A DNA stretch of 64,000 bases from Aulostomus chinensis (taxonomy: Eukaryota > Chordata > Actinopteri > Syngnathiformes > Aulostomidae), in the NCBI GenBank assembly GCA_037954235.1, contig JBBMOA010000021.1, positions 3,371,001 through 3,435,000 on the forward strand, in the 5' to 3' direction. Under the pieces are notes generated by a model. The model searched no databases. It saw nothing but the letters and a program-made list of their open reading frames with translations, and had not been told where the DNA came from. Below are positions 23,421-36,333 of the stretch, piece after piece. The stretch's first letter is position 1. Every line of letters starts with the position of its first letter. A program made the translations under genes and the position numbers.

Positions 23421-25977
23421 GGGTTTTTATCATCAGATTCGGCTGAGAGATGCTGCCTCGCTGACATGTTCACGTATGGCGGTGGCGTGGCTGCCAGGAG
23501 TTAACATCATAACTGCTCCTGTTGTGCAGGAAGTCAAGACAAGTTAATGTTCCTCTGTGTACATAATGTCTCAAAGTCTGCAGTGTCTTGCATTGTGTGC
23601 ATTAAAATGCCTTATTGATGTTCAATTATTCATTGGCGTTACTCCCACTAATGCTTCGGTTTAATGTCCGACGCAGAGCGCGGTGCAGGTGTGACTGCTG
23701 GTTTCCTGTGAGGTCGTCAGCAGGTGAAAAGACTTTTTTTTTTTTTTCTTAATGAACACTAAAGTCAGAGTGAGGAGGTCAGAGTCCAAGCTGATGGAAG
23801 GTTTCTGGAGCCGTGAGTCCAGGCTCCATGTTAAATGTTGTCTCGTCCGCGAGGGTGAAACTCTGTAACTGCATGAACTGCACTGCTGCCACCGCAACCA
23901 TCCAGTTTGGCGTGAATGCACCGTTCTCTTCTTCTGAAGCAACACTCACAGTGATTTGTGAATCATTCGTGTTGTATTAGTCCATTAATGCATCTGGGAT
24001 AAATGGCGTAGGAGGCCAAATCAACACGGTAGCTCGGTTCTCGAACTGCGAATCTGTCCATGGGACCAGAACCAGTCTGTGACCCAGCCTGAGGTCAGAG
24101 CGTAGCAGCCTCAGTGGTTGGGTGTTTGTTGTCTTCCCTTAGCTTATCCACCATGTATTTTTGTGTGTTTTGTGGAGAGGATTGTTTTACAGCAATGTCC
24201 AATATCTAGTCCTATTCAATGGTCCTTTCTGTCAATAAGAGAAGTGAACACGATCCCACAGAGTTGTTCCAGAGGTGTATCGAGTCCCCGAAGTGCTGCT
24301 AAAACTTGCTGCTCAGGGAAGATCCATGTCAGAGGATATACGGCAATATAAGAGCAGGACACGAAAGAGAAGAGCGGGGAATTTAAAGGATGTCACGACA
24401 AACCGTGCATATCTGCACATGTAATTAGCAGCAACATTTCCATTTTTCAGTATCTTCTCTTCTGCCTAATCTCAGCCCTCCCTCTCCAATTCATGCAATT
24501 TTCACACTCTGCTCTTGGAAGAGGCTCAAACTGCGTTCACACATAAGCCGTTTCTGAGTTTACATTCATTTTATTAAATGTTTTGGAGACTTGTCAAATT
24601 AGGATTCATGGATAAACAGTAATGAAAGCGAGCGGGAAGAAAAAAACAGTTTTTATGATCTGCTGTGAGACTGTGCAGAGCTGCAAGGGGGAGAGATTGT
24701 AGATCAGAGCAGACTTCACAGCGTCTCAACAGCCCCAACAACTTTCATCTGTGGCGTGTCGTCGTTAGCAGCCATAACGTCGGCCAACCCACCAGAGTGC
24801 AGAGGTGCGTCGTCACCGCCGGCCCACCTCGACAGGCTCTCTAGTCAGGGGTGTGACGTGTCATTTCCTGCACTAAATACATTAACTCGGAGCAGGGCCC
24901 AGAGTGCCACGCACATCTGCAATGCGACCTCCTATAATAACTTGCTAATTAAAAAATGGCATGCACAATTAGAGCTCTAAAATTCATGATCCAATAAAGT
25001 CAGAGAATCAAGCATGATATTATCTTCCTCTAAAGTAAAAAGGGCAAAGGACACATATATTATCCACAGCAGAGTAATGATGATGGTGAGAACAGGGAAG
25101 TGTTTTAATTCAGCAGAAACACTCGTGCATTAATATGAGATGATATGTTCCAACGAGACTCTGCATGGCTGGTGGCATTTTCTTTTTTCTCTTTTAGTTT
25201 ATTTGTGAGGGTTAGTCTCTGCTTCAGAGTAAATATACCAGAGTCAAAGCCGCCATGTCGTGAAACTACAATCGTGGTGAATTTCTGATGAGTTGTTGCT
25301 GGGGGACTGGAGACGTGCAGTTGCAGCCGGTCAGATTCCTGTGAGCTGGTGGTCAGCACTGAATACCAAACTGAAAAGTCTTGGTGTATCAGTGCTGTGT
25401 GCATGCAGGCCCACACCGGCTAACCTTGGCGGAAACCAGCAAGGCGCCCTGTTAGCATGATGTGTTAGCACCAATAAATCACCCAGATGTTCCCAACGGC
25501 TGACCTTGACAGGGGCCAGAGGGACTGATGGAGGAAGCATCTCCAGGCACCCCGGGACTCAACTGTCACTCACGATTACATTTGATTCATGATCTTTGTT
25601 TGTTAACTCACTGCTAATTGATCTAATATCTTTAGTTAAGATGAACGGATAAATTTAGCGAATAAATACCAAAAAATTAACTGTGTATAATGAGGCTCAA
25701 AGTCATTGGGGATTCCAGAATCCCAGATAATTGCTTGGACGGCCTTGAAAATGGCTGCTAACAAACCTTCCATTTAGTCAACAACACGCCAAACCAACTC
25801 TTAACGCCGTGAAGCCACATTACTGTGTTAGCACTTTTGTTTTCTTCGATCGAAGTGGCCCTGTCTGAGAACTCACCCAAAGGACCGCCACTCCACCGTT
25901 ACGAGAAAACCCCAGCAGCAGCAGCAGCTTGTAGAGGTCTTTGCTTTTCGAGGAACTGGGGTCAGAAAAGAGTCAAA

Positions 25978-26001
25978 ACTCACGTGATTTCTCACGTGAG
26001 T
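25978..26001. promoter_or_regulatory. Double E-box palindrome (TCACGTGA type)
   Basis: ACTCACGTGA, a TTTC spacer, then TCACGTGAGT form a perfect 10-bp inverted repeat. Each arm contains CACGTG in a TCACGTGA context, the preferred form for MITF/TFE/USF bHLH-ZIP factors. A third, partial TCACGT follows at 26001-26006. Regulatory use is inferred only from the motif. Confidence 0.4.
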
Positions 26002-27308
26002 CACGTAATTTATAAGGTGCCAAAACACAGCGAGTCCTTTTTTTAGAACAAAATGAACCCTTTTTGCTTTGCTTTATTTGGGGAAATGCAACTCCTCTTG
26101 AGAGTCAAAAAGCACTTGGAATTAATGAAGTTGCAGAGATGAAAGTTGGCTCAAGTGAGCTCTGTTGCTTAATACCATTCCTGCTCAGTCTCAAAACCTC
26201 CCCGCACCAAAGCAACCCTGTGCAAAAGGATTGGCTGTAAAGGATTGTAAAGAAAAGACCTTGAGCTTTGCTTTATTTGCATATGAAACATACAGCTCCT
26301 GTGGGTGCAGGGATATTTGCTTGGATGGATGTTAGAGAATTGCTGCTTTTTATTCTTTGCTTTACTTCTTATTTGTTGCTTTCTTTTGCAGGAAGGATGT
26401 CTGACCACATGTATTATTTAGGCTGAACAGAGGTGAGAGACTCTGTCAGTGAAGGCTAATTGGTGATTTCTGTTAAAGTCCAGGTCTTTTGATTGAGAGC
26501 GGACAGTTTCCAAAGTCTCCGTATGAATGCGGCGATTCTGACCAGAGACGAACACGAATGATGACGGCCGAGGAGGAAGAGAGGAAACAGATGACAGGGT
26601 AAGGCTTTCCTCTGCAGCACAGAGCCTGGCGCTCAGGTGATTGTTCCTCTGGGCCATGCCCTCGTACCGATGAGCTTCTGAAGGCCCATTTATGCTTAAG
26701 TACATACAAAAATCTACGGGTCCATTTCAAACGATGGTACCGTCACACATGCTTCCATGTGTGCTTTACGTTGGCATGGATGTTAACCAAAACATCCACA
26801 AGTTTATGATAACAAACTCAAAACAAACCTGACGACTGTGGAAGAGGTATTGAAAATGTATATCTTGCATAAAAGACATAAACGGAGACAATGATAAGAC
26901 AAACTAACACAATCTCTCCTCGTGAAGTTCCACCTTTGCTACTTCTTCTTTGTCTGACTAGAGCTACGCACTGGGTGGAGACAGCAGCACTGCCCCCACG
27001 ATTTCCAGTGGTACCGCTCTGTTTGGTCTGTATCTGTGAGCTTCATGGAAACACGCAGAAATACGCACAAAATGAATGCAGAGTACAACGTTAAGCATGA
27101 ATTGGCCTTTAAAATCACGTAGACATGGAAGCTGCTTCGTTTGCTCAGCCAAGCTCACACCACCTGTGGCGTTTGTCTGTCTGCCTCTTTGGTTATCAGG
27201 GTCAACCTACAAATTAAAAAATAACTACTTTAAGTTCTTCTTAATTGTCTTCCAAAGCTGAATTTGGGAGACCATTTGTTGAATTTAGTTGTTTACCTTC
27301 AGGTTTGG

Positions 27309-27684
27309 GCTGCACGGTGGTGCAGGGGTCAGCGCTGTCGCCTCACAGCAAGAAGATTCGGGGCTCGAGTCCTGGCTCCATCACGGGATCTTTCTGGGTG
27401 AGTCTCCATGTTCTCCCTGTTCCTGCGTGGGTTCTTTCTGGTACTCCGGCTTCCTCCCACAGTCCAAAGACATCAAGAGGAGACGAGGCTGATTGATACT
27501 CTAAATTGACCGTAGGTGTGACTGTGAGTGTGAATGGTTGTCTGTCTCTATGTGTTGGCCCTGCCATGGACTGGAGACCTGTCCAGGGTGAACCCCGCCT
27601 CTCACCTGAAGGCTGCTGGGATAGGCTCCACCTCCGCGACCCTTAACAGGAATAAGCGGAAGAAAATGGATGGATGGATGGACT
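27309..27684 (+). mobile_element. V-SINE/DANA-type tRNA-derived SINE, full length
   Basis: The tRNA-like head has an A box (GGTGCAGGGGTCAGCGC) and a B box (GGCTCGAGTCC). It is followed by the strongly conserved central segment that V-SINEs share (CATGTTCTCCCTG ... CACAGTCCAAAGACAT) and a LINE-like 3' tail ending in GGATGGATGG. It is flanked by an 11-bp target-site duplication, TTCAGGTTTGG, at 27298-27308 and 27685-27695. That fixes the ends and shows insertion by target-primed reverse transcription. This is the most complete copy in the window and serves as the reference for the others. Assignment to V-SINE/DANA is from recall of the family. Confidence 0.85.
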
Positions 27685-28847
27685 TTCAGGTTTGGACTTT
27701 TAGTTTGATTGTTCTGGAGTCTGCTGGGGTTGTCCCTCCTCCGTTTCTGTTTGGTGTCTGTTCTTCCCCTTGCGCTCTCACCTGTGTGTCCTCCTCCTCC
27801 GCCTGTTTCTTTCGTTGTATTGTCGTCAGTCTTTGCTCCATCCTCTGTTACCTTTTGCCTTTGCTGCTCTCAGGTCTTGTTAGTCCCTTGTGTTTTATGA
27901 ATTTTGTGCAGTTGTTGTTGTTGTTGTTGCTGCGCTCATTTTGTTTTTGCTTCAACTGAAAGTGTTGGTTGATCACTTGGTGCCCGCCTCCACACCGATG
28001 CTGATGGGAAGTGTTCTCATGGTTCTGAAGATTTTTCTCTCAGCATTTCTACCTGAACCCTCATGACTTTCCAATATACTGTTCATGTCTTTAGCGCATC
28101 CAAAACATCTGGGGAGGGGGGGGGGCACTAAAAGGTACAAGAATTTGCACTTAAATAAACGTTACAAGAGAAGTCAAATCCCAACACGCAGCAGAAGTGT
28201 GCACGACTGTTTTCTGGCTTCTTTCATGGGTTAGAACTTCAACTCCAGTTGATTGTGACATTCTCGATAAAATTAGCAACTAAGGCTCAAGTGCACACGT
28301 TGCAGCTCCCACTGACGTCTTCCCCACCAAGCCCTCGGGGCCGCTGAGGGACGGAAGAACATTTACCAGACACGAAGTTGGAGGAATGTTTTGAAAGCAG
28401 AGACATTAAACGGGGGTAAAATGTTCTGCAACCACACAAGATCATTGCAGTTTTATTGGATTCGATGAAATTAATCAAGATTATTGTTTGTTGTGTGTGC
28501 TGAAGATTGTTGTGGAGAATTGCACAACTTCGGTTTTAAATGCAAATGAACATTATGCTGTCAAGATATAAACTTCACTTTTATTGTTAATAAAACCTTA
28601 ATTGGATGAATAAATAAAGAGCCGGTGCTCAGTGCAGGTGTTTGATGTGATGTGAGTTTATTAAACCGGTATAGACTGAAAGAAAGTGACCAGCACTGAG
28701 CCACGCGCCTGAGAGGGAGCGTTTCTATTTCAGGATACATGCAGACGAAAGCAGATTCAATTTTTTAACCATGTGAAATCGTCGAAACGGAACGATGATG
28801 TGTTTTCAGTATAATCTTGGTTATTGAGGATATTGTTATTACACTTG

Positions 28848-29740
28848 GGCACCACGGTGGTGCAGTGGTCAGCACTGTCGCCTCACAGCAAGAAGGTTCG
28901 GGGTTCGAGTCCCAGCTCGGGCACGGGATCTTTCTGTGTGGAGTCTGCATGTTCTCCCTGTGCCTGCGTGGGTTCTCTCTGGAAACTCCGGCTTCTTCCC
29001 ACAGTCCAAAGACATGCAATTGGGGACTGGGCTGATTGGAGACTCTGAATTGACCCAAGCTATACCGTATTTTCCGCACGATAAGGCGCACCTTCAATGA
29101 ATGGCCTGTTTTAAAACTTTTTTCATATACAGGGCGCACTGCATTTTAAGGCACATAGAATAGAAACTACTGTAGTGGCTGGGGTTGCGTTATGCATCCA
29201 CTAGATGGAGCTGCGCTAAAGGGAATGTCAACAAAACAGTCAGATAAGTCAGTCAGTCAAACTTTATTAACAGAATACAAACCAACGTTCTGACAACTCC
29301 GTTCACTCCCAAAACAAGTTGGTGCATTCACAATACGATACCGTACGTAACGGTAGCTGCGTGCCTGATAGCCTTGAGTTTGAACTCTGCGTCGTAAGCG
29401 TGTCTCTTGAAAAGTGCCATTTTGGGGTCTTTTACACACACAAATGGTGTGGGACTGGAAATCCCCTTTACCTTTTTTACCGCTGTTACTTCGGCGAAGC
29501 CCCCTGACTACGGTAGCCATAATGAACCAATATTGATCCATATACCTATAAGGCGCACTGTCGATTTTTGAGAAAATTAAAGGCTTTTAGGTGCACCTTA
29601 TAGTGCGGAAAATATGGTAAATGTGAGTGTGTATGGTTGTCTGTCTCTGTATGTTGGCCCTGCGATGGACTGGTGACCTGTCCAGGGTGAACCCCGCCGA
29701 AGACCCTTAACAGGAATAAGCGGAAGACAATGGGTGGATA
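28848..29740 (+). mobile_element. V-SINE copy split by a nested MITE
   Basis: The head and central segment (28848-29064) carry A and B boxes (GGTTCGAGTCCC at about 28900). The sequence is then broken within the tail by a 553-bp element, and the rest of the SINE tail resumes at 29620 (GTGAGTGTGTATGG) and runs to 29740. A 12-bp target-site duplication with one mismatch (TTATTACACTTG at 28836-28847, TTATTCCACTTG at 29741-29752) flanks the whole composite. Relative to the copy at 27.3 kb, the tail also lacks about 40 bp containing the CTGGGATAGGCTCC box. Confidence 0.85.
29065..29617. mobile_element. 553-bp MITE with 29-bp inverted ends and TA target duplication
   Basis: The left end (CCGTATTTTCCGCACG...) and the reverse complement of the right end (CCATATTTTCCGCACT...) agree at 26 of 29 positions. 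TA dinucleotides at 29063-29064 and 29618-29619 match a TA target-site duplication, as made by Tc1/mariner/pogo-type transposases. The internal sequence has no transposase frame. Further ATAAGGCGCAC-like motifs sit inside both ends. It lies inside an older SINE, so it is the younger insertion. The family is a common fish repeat type by recall; the superfamily is inferred only from the TA duplication. Confidence 0.85.
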
Positions 29741-29754
29741 TTATTCCACTTGTT

Positions 29755-32700
29755 GAGAGGATGTACTGTTATTCAAGAGAGAAGAATGAAGTTGAGAAGA
29801 TCTATTTTTGGCAGAAGATAGCCGGTTCAGATACCTCGTATCCAGGTAGTGTCCCGTCTAACGTCCCCTCACCCTGTTTGGGATCATCTTGACCAGCTGC
29901 TTGCGCTGGTGTCGGTGGACACATGGATGTGTCATGACTCCGGGTGCAGAGCCCAGCATGTCCAGGTTTTCATGGCTTCGGGATGATGCTCAAACTTGCT
30001 GCTTGATCACCCTGTGTTCCTGGTGGCAGGTTAGCTGGTGAGACGTGTCTCGGCGCGTTCCGTGTGGAGTAACATCTGTCTTGTGTGGAGGTCTGAGTAA
30101 AGAACAGCAGCAACACACACTTTGCTATTTTTATTTTATTATTTTCAGCAGTGAAACATGCAGCCTGGGGCTTGAGGACTTGTTACTTTGACAGCTAAAC
30201 CAACCTTGCTGGTGTGAGAGCAGAAAAGCCACAATTCACTCACAAAAGAAGCTGAAAACTCTCTCTCTCACCGTCGCACCAAAATTACTCTCAAGACTCA
30301 TGGAAAGTCTCTTTTAAACAACAACTCACTTTGTTCAATCCCAAATCAGATGAAATTCTTGAAAGTATCACATTTCAACACCCGTATCCTCTCTCCGGCT
30401 GTGGTTTCGTGTCTTTCTTCCAGCCGCTATAGAGCTGGAGAGCTGGCTGAGTTTCTAAATCAACATCTCAGGAAAGATAATGGGAAATCCATGTGCAGCT
30501 CTCTTTTATCTTTTCAGCGGAGCTCCAAGGTCTTCAAACATAAGGAACAGAAAGGAAACACGGGTAGAACAATTTGCAACTCACCTTGCAATAAATTCCT
30601 GGGGACGACTGTACACTCGGCTCTCTGGCTCTTTTTTTATCTCTGGAGATGACACAGACATCTGCTGATGCTTAAAGGTAAGATTCACCTTGAACAACTA
30701 AAGCATGAATCATTTCACAGCTATTTGTCGTGTACTTTGCTTAATGTGTTTGATCATGTGTTTTCTTAATGTCCTTTCAAGGCTGGCCAAATTGATATGA
30801 CATGATCTAAGAGGCGTTTCTGCTCCAGCTGTAAAAAATGAAAGGGAAAAAACAGAAAAAAAAAGCGGCTTATTCTGTCAAACGAGAGATCTCTTCCTCA
30901 TCAGCTGAGAACTTAAGAACACAAGCCAGAACATGAGTTGGAACCTCATATATTGCATGGAGTTATAAACCCTTAACGCACAGAAGAACCACGCAGGGAC
31001 GACGGATGGAAACAAGCTGTTTGGCAAACAGGTTTATACTGATGTGGACACAGAAATGTGGATTTATGTGGACATGCTAAAAAGGGCCATGGGCCCCTCC
31101 CCCACTGTGAGCCGACTGGTTGCATCGAAGTTTTTTTTTTTCTTATCTGGTGCATCATATTTGACGTCAGGCCCACGCCAGAGTGCGGAGTAAATAATTG
31201 GGCACGCAAAGTTCCGTGTTTCCCATCAGAGCTGATCGATTCCTGCAGGGTCATTGGGATGCTGACGGGATTCTTCTGTCGTTGCAGACAAAAAAAAGCA
31301 GGTGTTAGCAGGTGTTAACAGGCTTCTTCAACAAGTGGAAAAGAGGATTTAGCTCCTCGTTTTAAGAGGCTTTATTAATTCAAAACTCTTACTAAGAGCA
31401 TTTCTCAATGCTCACATTCAATAATTCATCAGAAATCAGGGTTTCTCTCCAAAGCCCCCACGAAAGAAAAGGCATGGATTGAATACATGACACTGAGTTT
31501 CTCACTGTGTTTGTGAGCGTCTGACATGAGCGGGTTGGCGCGAGTTGAAAGTGGGCTGCACCTCACCAACTCCAATGAGTAGCGTGCGCATCGGTGTGAG
31601 CTGAAAGCGTCTTTATCTGAAACCATGGGATCACAAGGTGATGCCACTTAAGTAAAATCTGTTACTGGGCGTTTCAGGCTGCTCACGCACATCTCTACTC
31701 CTGCATGGTGGAGTACTGGGGGGGACTCGGACAACAGAAGGTCTCCTGGTGATGTAAAGATCTTCATGGGTGCTCACAGTGATGAAGAGGCATCATTTTG
31801 GGATTGATTCCCAGTGAGGTGGTTGACTGGGTGATGCAGTCGGAGTCCTGTCCTCCTCTCATTGGGAATTAAAGCAGAAGAGTGACCATTTATCTGTTAC
31901 ATCACTCTTTCATATTTTATACTATTTTATATCAGGGCGCTTTTTATTCGGAGAACAATTAGAGCGAGCAGGGTGCGGCATGATGACTGATTCTTGGCCC
32001 CCGCTGAGATCTGAACCTGTGACCCTTTGCTTGCAAGAGGGTCTCTGTGAACAAGAGGCCCCCCTGCGGGGTGAGGAGTGAAGCAGTGGGGATTACCGCT
32101 AAACCGCTCAATCCAACCTTTCATATGTTACTCATCCTTCACTCAATCCACTTCCTCTCGAGTACAGAGGTTCATTTATGTTCAAAACTTTCCTCCTCAC
32201 TTACACAACTTATGGTATAAATAAAGACACGGTTTGACCTCCATACTCAAGAGAATGTCACATGTACGCCGTAATCTCAACCACCAGCCGCTGCTGGACC
32301 ATTATGACGAAAAGCAGGTATGTAAGAACCAGTTCCGGCTCAGAACCAGTTCCCAACTGCACCCCAGTTTATCAATTCCTAGTTGTATTTCTGACATACG
32401 CAAGGAAACAACACCCACATCTTGCTGCTGCTGCTGGGAACGTGACCCAGGGGGATGTTAGTATGTCCCCTCAGGTGGTCTACGTGGTCGGGGTCTCACC
32501 TTCGCGCTCACATTTCCTGTGACATCCCAGTGACTCTATAATAATAAGACAGAAAAAAAAATCCTATCACCTGTCAAGGCTAGCAGGAATTCTCCAGGAC
32601 CCCTGCCCCACCACCCCCCTCCAGCACCACCCACATCCATCTTGCTTTTCACTCTCCAACCAGTCATGACTTATTCATTACATAAACAAACATTCCAAAC

Positions 32701-33845
32701 AGCTGCTGAGAGAACCGTCCCCCCACCACCTCCTATTCCAACCCCGCCGCCGTCCTCGCTGCTCATTTAATTGGTATTCTTAGCTCCGAGTGCCATTTGG
32801 TCAGGCTCAGCATTTAAATCTACAATTAGCCTCTGACTGCACACGGCGGATGCACACAGCAGCGAGACTTGAAAGAGCTCCGGAGATCTCCGCCAGCAAG
32901 GTCAGGGTGGCGTTTCACTCCTCTCAACGTGGCAACAGAGCCAGATATCAGCGGAAGCGTTTCAACTCTTTACCTTAGCCCCAGAAAAAAGAAAAAAAAA
33001 AAGACGTAATTGTTTACCCGGCTGCAAGCTGGGAGGGCTCATCCTTATTATGAGGCTGCGGCAGAGGGAAGAGAGGCCTGTTTGCCCTGCTTCCCCAGGG
33101 GGAACGCTCGTCAACGGCGCCTGATGAACGCTCACGCTTCTGTTCTCCGCTGTCTCGCCGTCTGAGTTTCACTCTCCAAATAACAATCACATCTACCTTG
33201 CAGACTGTCTCAGCTGTGAGAAACCGGCGTGCAGCATGCCAGTGTGAGATTTGTATAATATTTGCTCACCGGGTGCTAAGAAAACACAGAGTATTTAGCT
33301 GTTCTCAGGTCAGTCTGGCTGACTTAATAAAGAGCATTGTTTGGATTCGTATTTTTGTGTACTTTATGAAATAACTGCAGTTCTTTGAAGCGGAGAAGAT
33401 ATAACCAACCCCCAGATAACCCTAAAAATGAACTCCGCTGACTTCACACACACACAAAAAGCCATTTACTATCCGTGAGGTAGAACTACTCAGCCAATGA
33501 ATACATTTGATTAGTGTCTTTTGAAATAGGGTTTCAAATATGTGGACATTTATCAGTAGGGGCCACTTTAAAGGCATTCAGACGGAGCATGAGGCAAATT
33601 TAAGAGGCAGTAAATTAACATAAAAAGTAGCAGTGCCACTACTCAATGAGGGTGCACTCTGAAATGCACTCATTAAATATTTTTTTGACTACTTCTTCAC
33701 AGGTTTGGTTGTGGTTATTAGGGAGATCTAAATTCAGCCCATGATGCTTCTGAGGAAGCTACAGATTTTATAATTCGTCTTCATTAATGTACAGACACAA
33801 AACTACTGCAGTTCTTGGTGAGCTCTGACATCATTCAGGGGCATG

Positions 33846-33907
<62 letters not shown>

Positions 33908-34325
33908 CACAGACAGCTCCACCTTTCTGTCTGAAGGTTTCTGAACATCTGCGTCGAGGTCAGATATGTGACCTTTGAACTCTTCGTGAGCCTGATCAGT
34001 GTCTGAGACTCTCTGGGAAGGAAAAACCCAGATCTCGCCCCCCACCCCAACAGGGCTCCGTGCGCACAAAAGCAGATCCTCTCAGATCGTCTGAATCAGG
34101 AACTTCCAGTCAGCTTCTTCACTGTTGCCTGTCAGTCAGGTGTTAGGATTTTACACCTCGTGCGTTCAGGTTTTACCCACGTTTCCATGCTACGGATTGT
34201 TATTTATCACCGTTCTCGTTTATTCTGAAACTCTTTGGTAACCTGGTCGTTTTTCAGATGCGCTCGATAACTAAAGGTTTCTTGGATCATGTTTTCAGGT
34301 TGTTTGTGTGGCTGTGAAACTCAAT
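29755..34325. other. No gene recognised
   Basis: Unique-looking sequence with a CA repeat at 33846. The area at 31985-32060 has a B-box-like word but does not fold as a tRNA. Confidence 0.6.
33846..33902. repeat. CA microsatellite
   Basis: (CA)n of about 57 bp without interruption. Confidence 0.95.
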
Positions 34326-34329
34326 ATCT

Positions 34330-34505
34330 CAGGAGCACCTTGAGGGAATCCCCTTCATAACTGGCAAACACATCCACTTGGATTCCAGGATGTGCTGGAA
34401 ATATTCCCAAAGGTCAATATGACCTCACATCGGTGCCACTCTCGTCAGAGCAATAAGAGGGGAAAGCCTGGAGGGAAATTACGTTTGGCACAAACATCCA
34501 CCACA
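34330..34505 (+). repeat. Dispersed repeat D, one and a half units
   Basis: AGGAGCACCTTGAGGGAAT, ACATCCACTTGGATTCCAGG and AAGGTCAATATGACCTCAC match the repeat at 11.5 kb. A second partial unit (CTGGAGGGAAATTACG, TTTGGCACAAACATCCAC) begins about 129 bp later. A perfect AGGTCA-ATA-TGACCT inverted repeat lies at 34411-34425. Confidence 0.7.
34411..34425. promoter_or_regulatory. Perfect IR3 estrogen-response-type motif
   Basis: AGGTCA-ATA-TGACCT is a perfect palindromic pair of nuclear-receptor half-sites with the 3-bp spacing used by estrogen receptors. It lies in dispersed repeat D. Binding is not demonstrated. Confidence 0.45.
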
Positions 34506-36280
34506 CCTTGGTTTTGTGGCAGAAGCAGGTTGTTTCACAACAATAAAGTTAAAAAAAATGAAAAATAAGACAATCAAACCTAAAAATAAAACGAAAACAT
34601 TCCACCAGCGGGAACAAAATACTAGCAATCCCTGCAAATACAAACAAGACCGTGTACACAAAGCTGAAGTTCAACAACGTCAGGAACAGAGTACGCAAGA
34701 ACAGTCGCTCGAATCAACAAATTCAGTGACGTAATATTGGAGACGAACTTTAACTTGGCCGTCGTATGTTTATGTAAAACTGGAGAACATTTGAACTCAG
34801 CTGTGACAGCGATGTGCAAGTCTCAAACCTGGCATCCATGTTCAGAGTTTATAGATGTTGTGGAACTGAGTAACCTGCTACCTGAGTGAGTCTCCATCAC
34901 ACGAGGGTCCAGCCTTCAAGCCTGGACCTGGGTTCTACTGGTTGTTGGACTTGTGGAGCATTCTGGCTTTTTACAATTCCCAGATTCTGTATTTAGTTGC
35001 CCAGGAGGCCAAGGAGGGCGGGTCAGAAATGAATGCAAATGCCAAAATGGCTGATCGAGATTGAAATCGGCTACAACTGAAACTCTAAATGGGTGTCACA
35101 GTTTTACTTTTGAGCAGGTTTTCTTTGCTAATCTGCTTCCGGTAGTGAAACTGAATTGAGCCGTCTTACCATAGAGGATCCCAGAACAAAATCTCAGGAC
35201 TGACGCGGTGTTGCAAATGATTGAATACAGTTTTAATATCTTATCTGATATCTACAATGGAGGAGAATCTCGATGTGTATTAAACAGATGAGTTGATGAA
35301 GTGGAGGAGTGAAGGCAGGATTTGATTAAAAATATTTAATTAACCTAGAAAAATGGTTCACACGATCAAGATCAGTACAGACTGATTGGAAAATTAGACA
35401 GCCTGACTTTAAGTGAGAATTTCTCCTTTTCCTATTCGCCAGAAAATACAATTCAACCTTTAAATACTCAATTGCACCTGAGAAAAAGGATCAAATCAGT
35501 CATGTGGCGAGTACGGGGATATGACAGCTCGTTAGAAAGAAGAACATTAGTTCCCGGTGGTATGTCAGAGTGATGCGTCCATGGCCTGTTAGCCCCGCTG
35601 TCAGAGCGACAATGTCACTGAACAGACGACGCCACATTACAGCTGCACATTGGAGGAATTAATTAACACCATCTTATTGTCATCTCAACGTGAAAAGTAG
35701 GAAAAGAGAAGAACATTATGATTGCCGCAGATCGGTAACTCCTTGATAGAGTACCCTTTAAATGCCTCAGATTCCTTTTATCGTCACTGTCATTTCATAA
35801 ATGGCGTCGTTTGTCCCAAGTGTCATGTATGACAGCTAAAGCAGGTACTGACTTGGCTGCGTTAGGAATCTATGCTATAGGCCAGAGAGGGAGCTGTGAC
35901 ATTTATCAAGGTTTGGTTTAATCTCGGGTTCCTCTTCCACATCCATGGCGTGCATCTAAAGTTCTGATTAAAGTCCAGAAGAAAGGCAGATTGTTATTCA
36001 CTTCCATATTTTTCCCGTTTCCTGTAATAACAAATGGCCTCGAATGTGTGTAATACCAGCCTGACCAGGAGCTCCTTGACCAAGACCACGAGAAGAGAGC
36101 CTGGCTGTTTGGTGGAGCATAGAGGACGGTTTGATAACACGTTGAGGTGGTGTTCTTACCAAGTTTGGCTCCTACTCACTCAAAAACAGAATTACCATTT
36201 CAATCAGGAGGGGTTTTTTTTGCATTTGAAAGAAATTTGTGCCCCTCAGCTCACTGTGTATCCTTCTGTTAGGCAAAAGC

Positions 36281-36333
36281 TTTACTTCTGGCCTCCTGAC
36301 AATCAACACTGTACTTCTGAAGTAGCAAATGTA
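36281..36333 (+). repeat. Unclassified dispersed repeat X, copy 2
   Basis: TCTGGCCTCCTGA, ATCAACACTGTACTTCTGAA and GTAGCAAATGTA parallel the copy at 8978-9029. It lies inside a 101-codon open frame that is not convincing as a gene. Confidence 0.6.

Larger units (their letters stand above)
18125..27290. other. Long gene-free stretch with microsatellites
   Basis: It holds the TG repeats at 18694 and 21050, the hairpin at 20036, a possible LTR at 22060, the candidate conserved block at 23000 and the E-box palindrome at 25978. All open frames are under 130 codons and none has a recognisable domain. Confidence 0.6.

Noticed and set aside
27696..27960. Pyrimidine-rich segment after the SINE, LTR-like in feel
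   Set aside because: No TATA box, AATAAA or defined ends; composition alone is not enough.
31985..32065. tRNA-like stretch with a GGTTCAGATC B-box word on the minus strand
   Set aside because: Acceptor ends do not pair and the anticodon hairpin would have a 13-nt loop, so it is not called as a tRNA or pseudogene.
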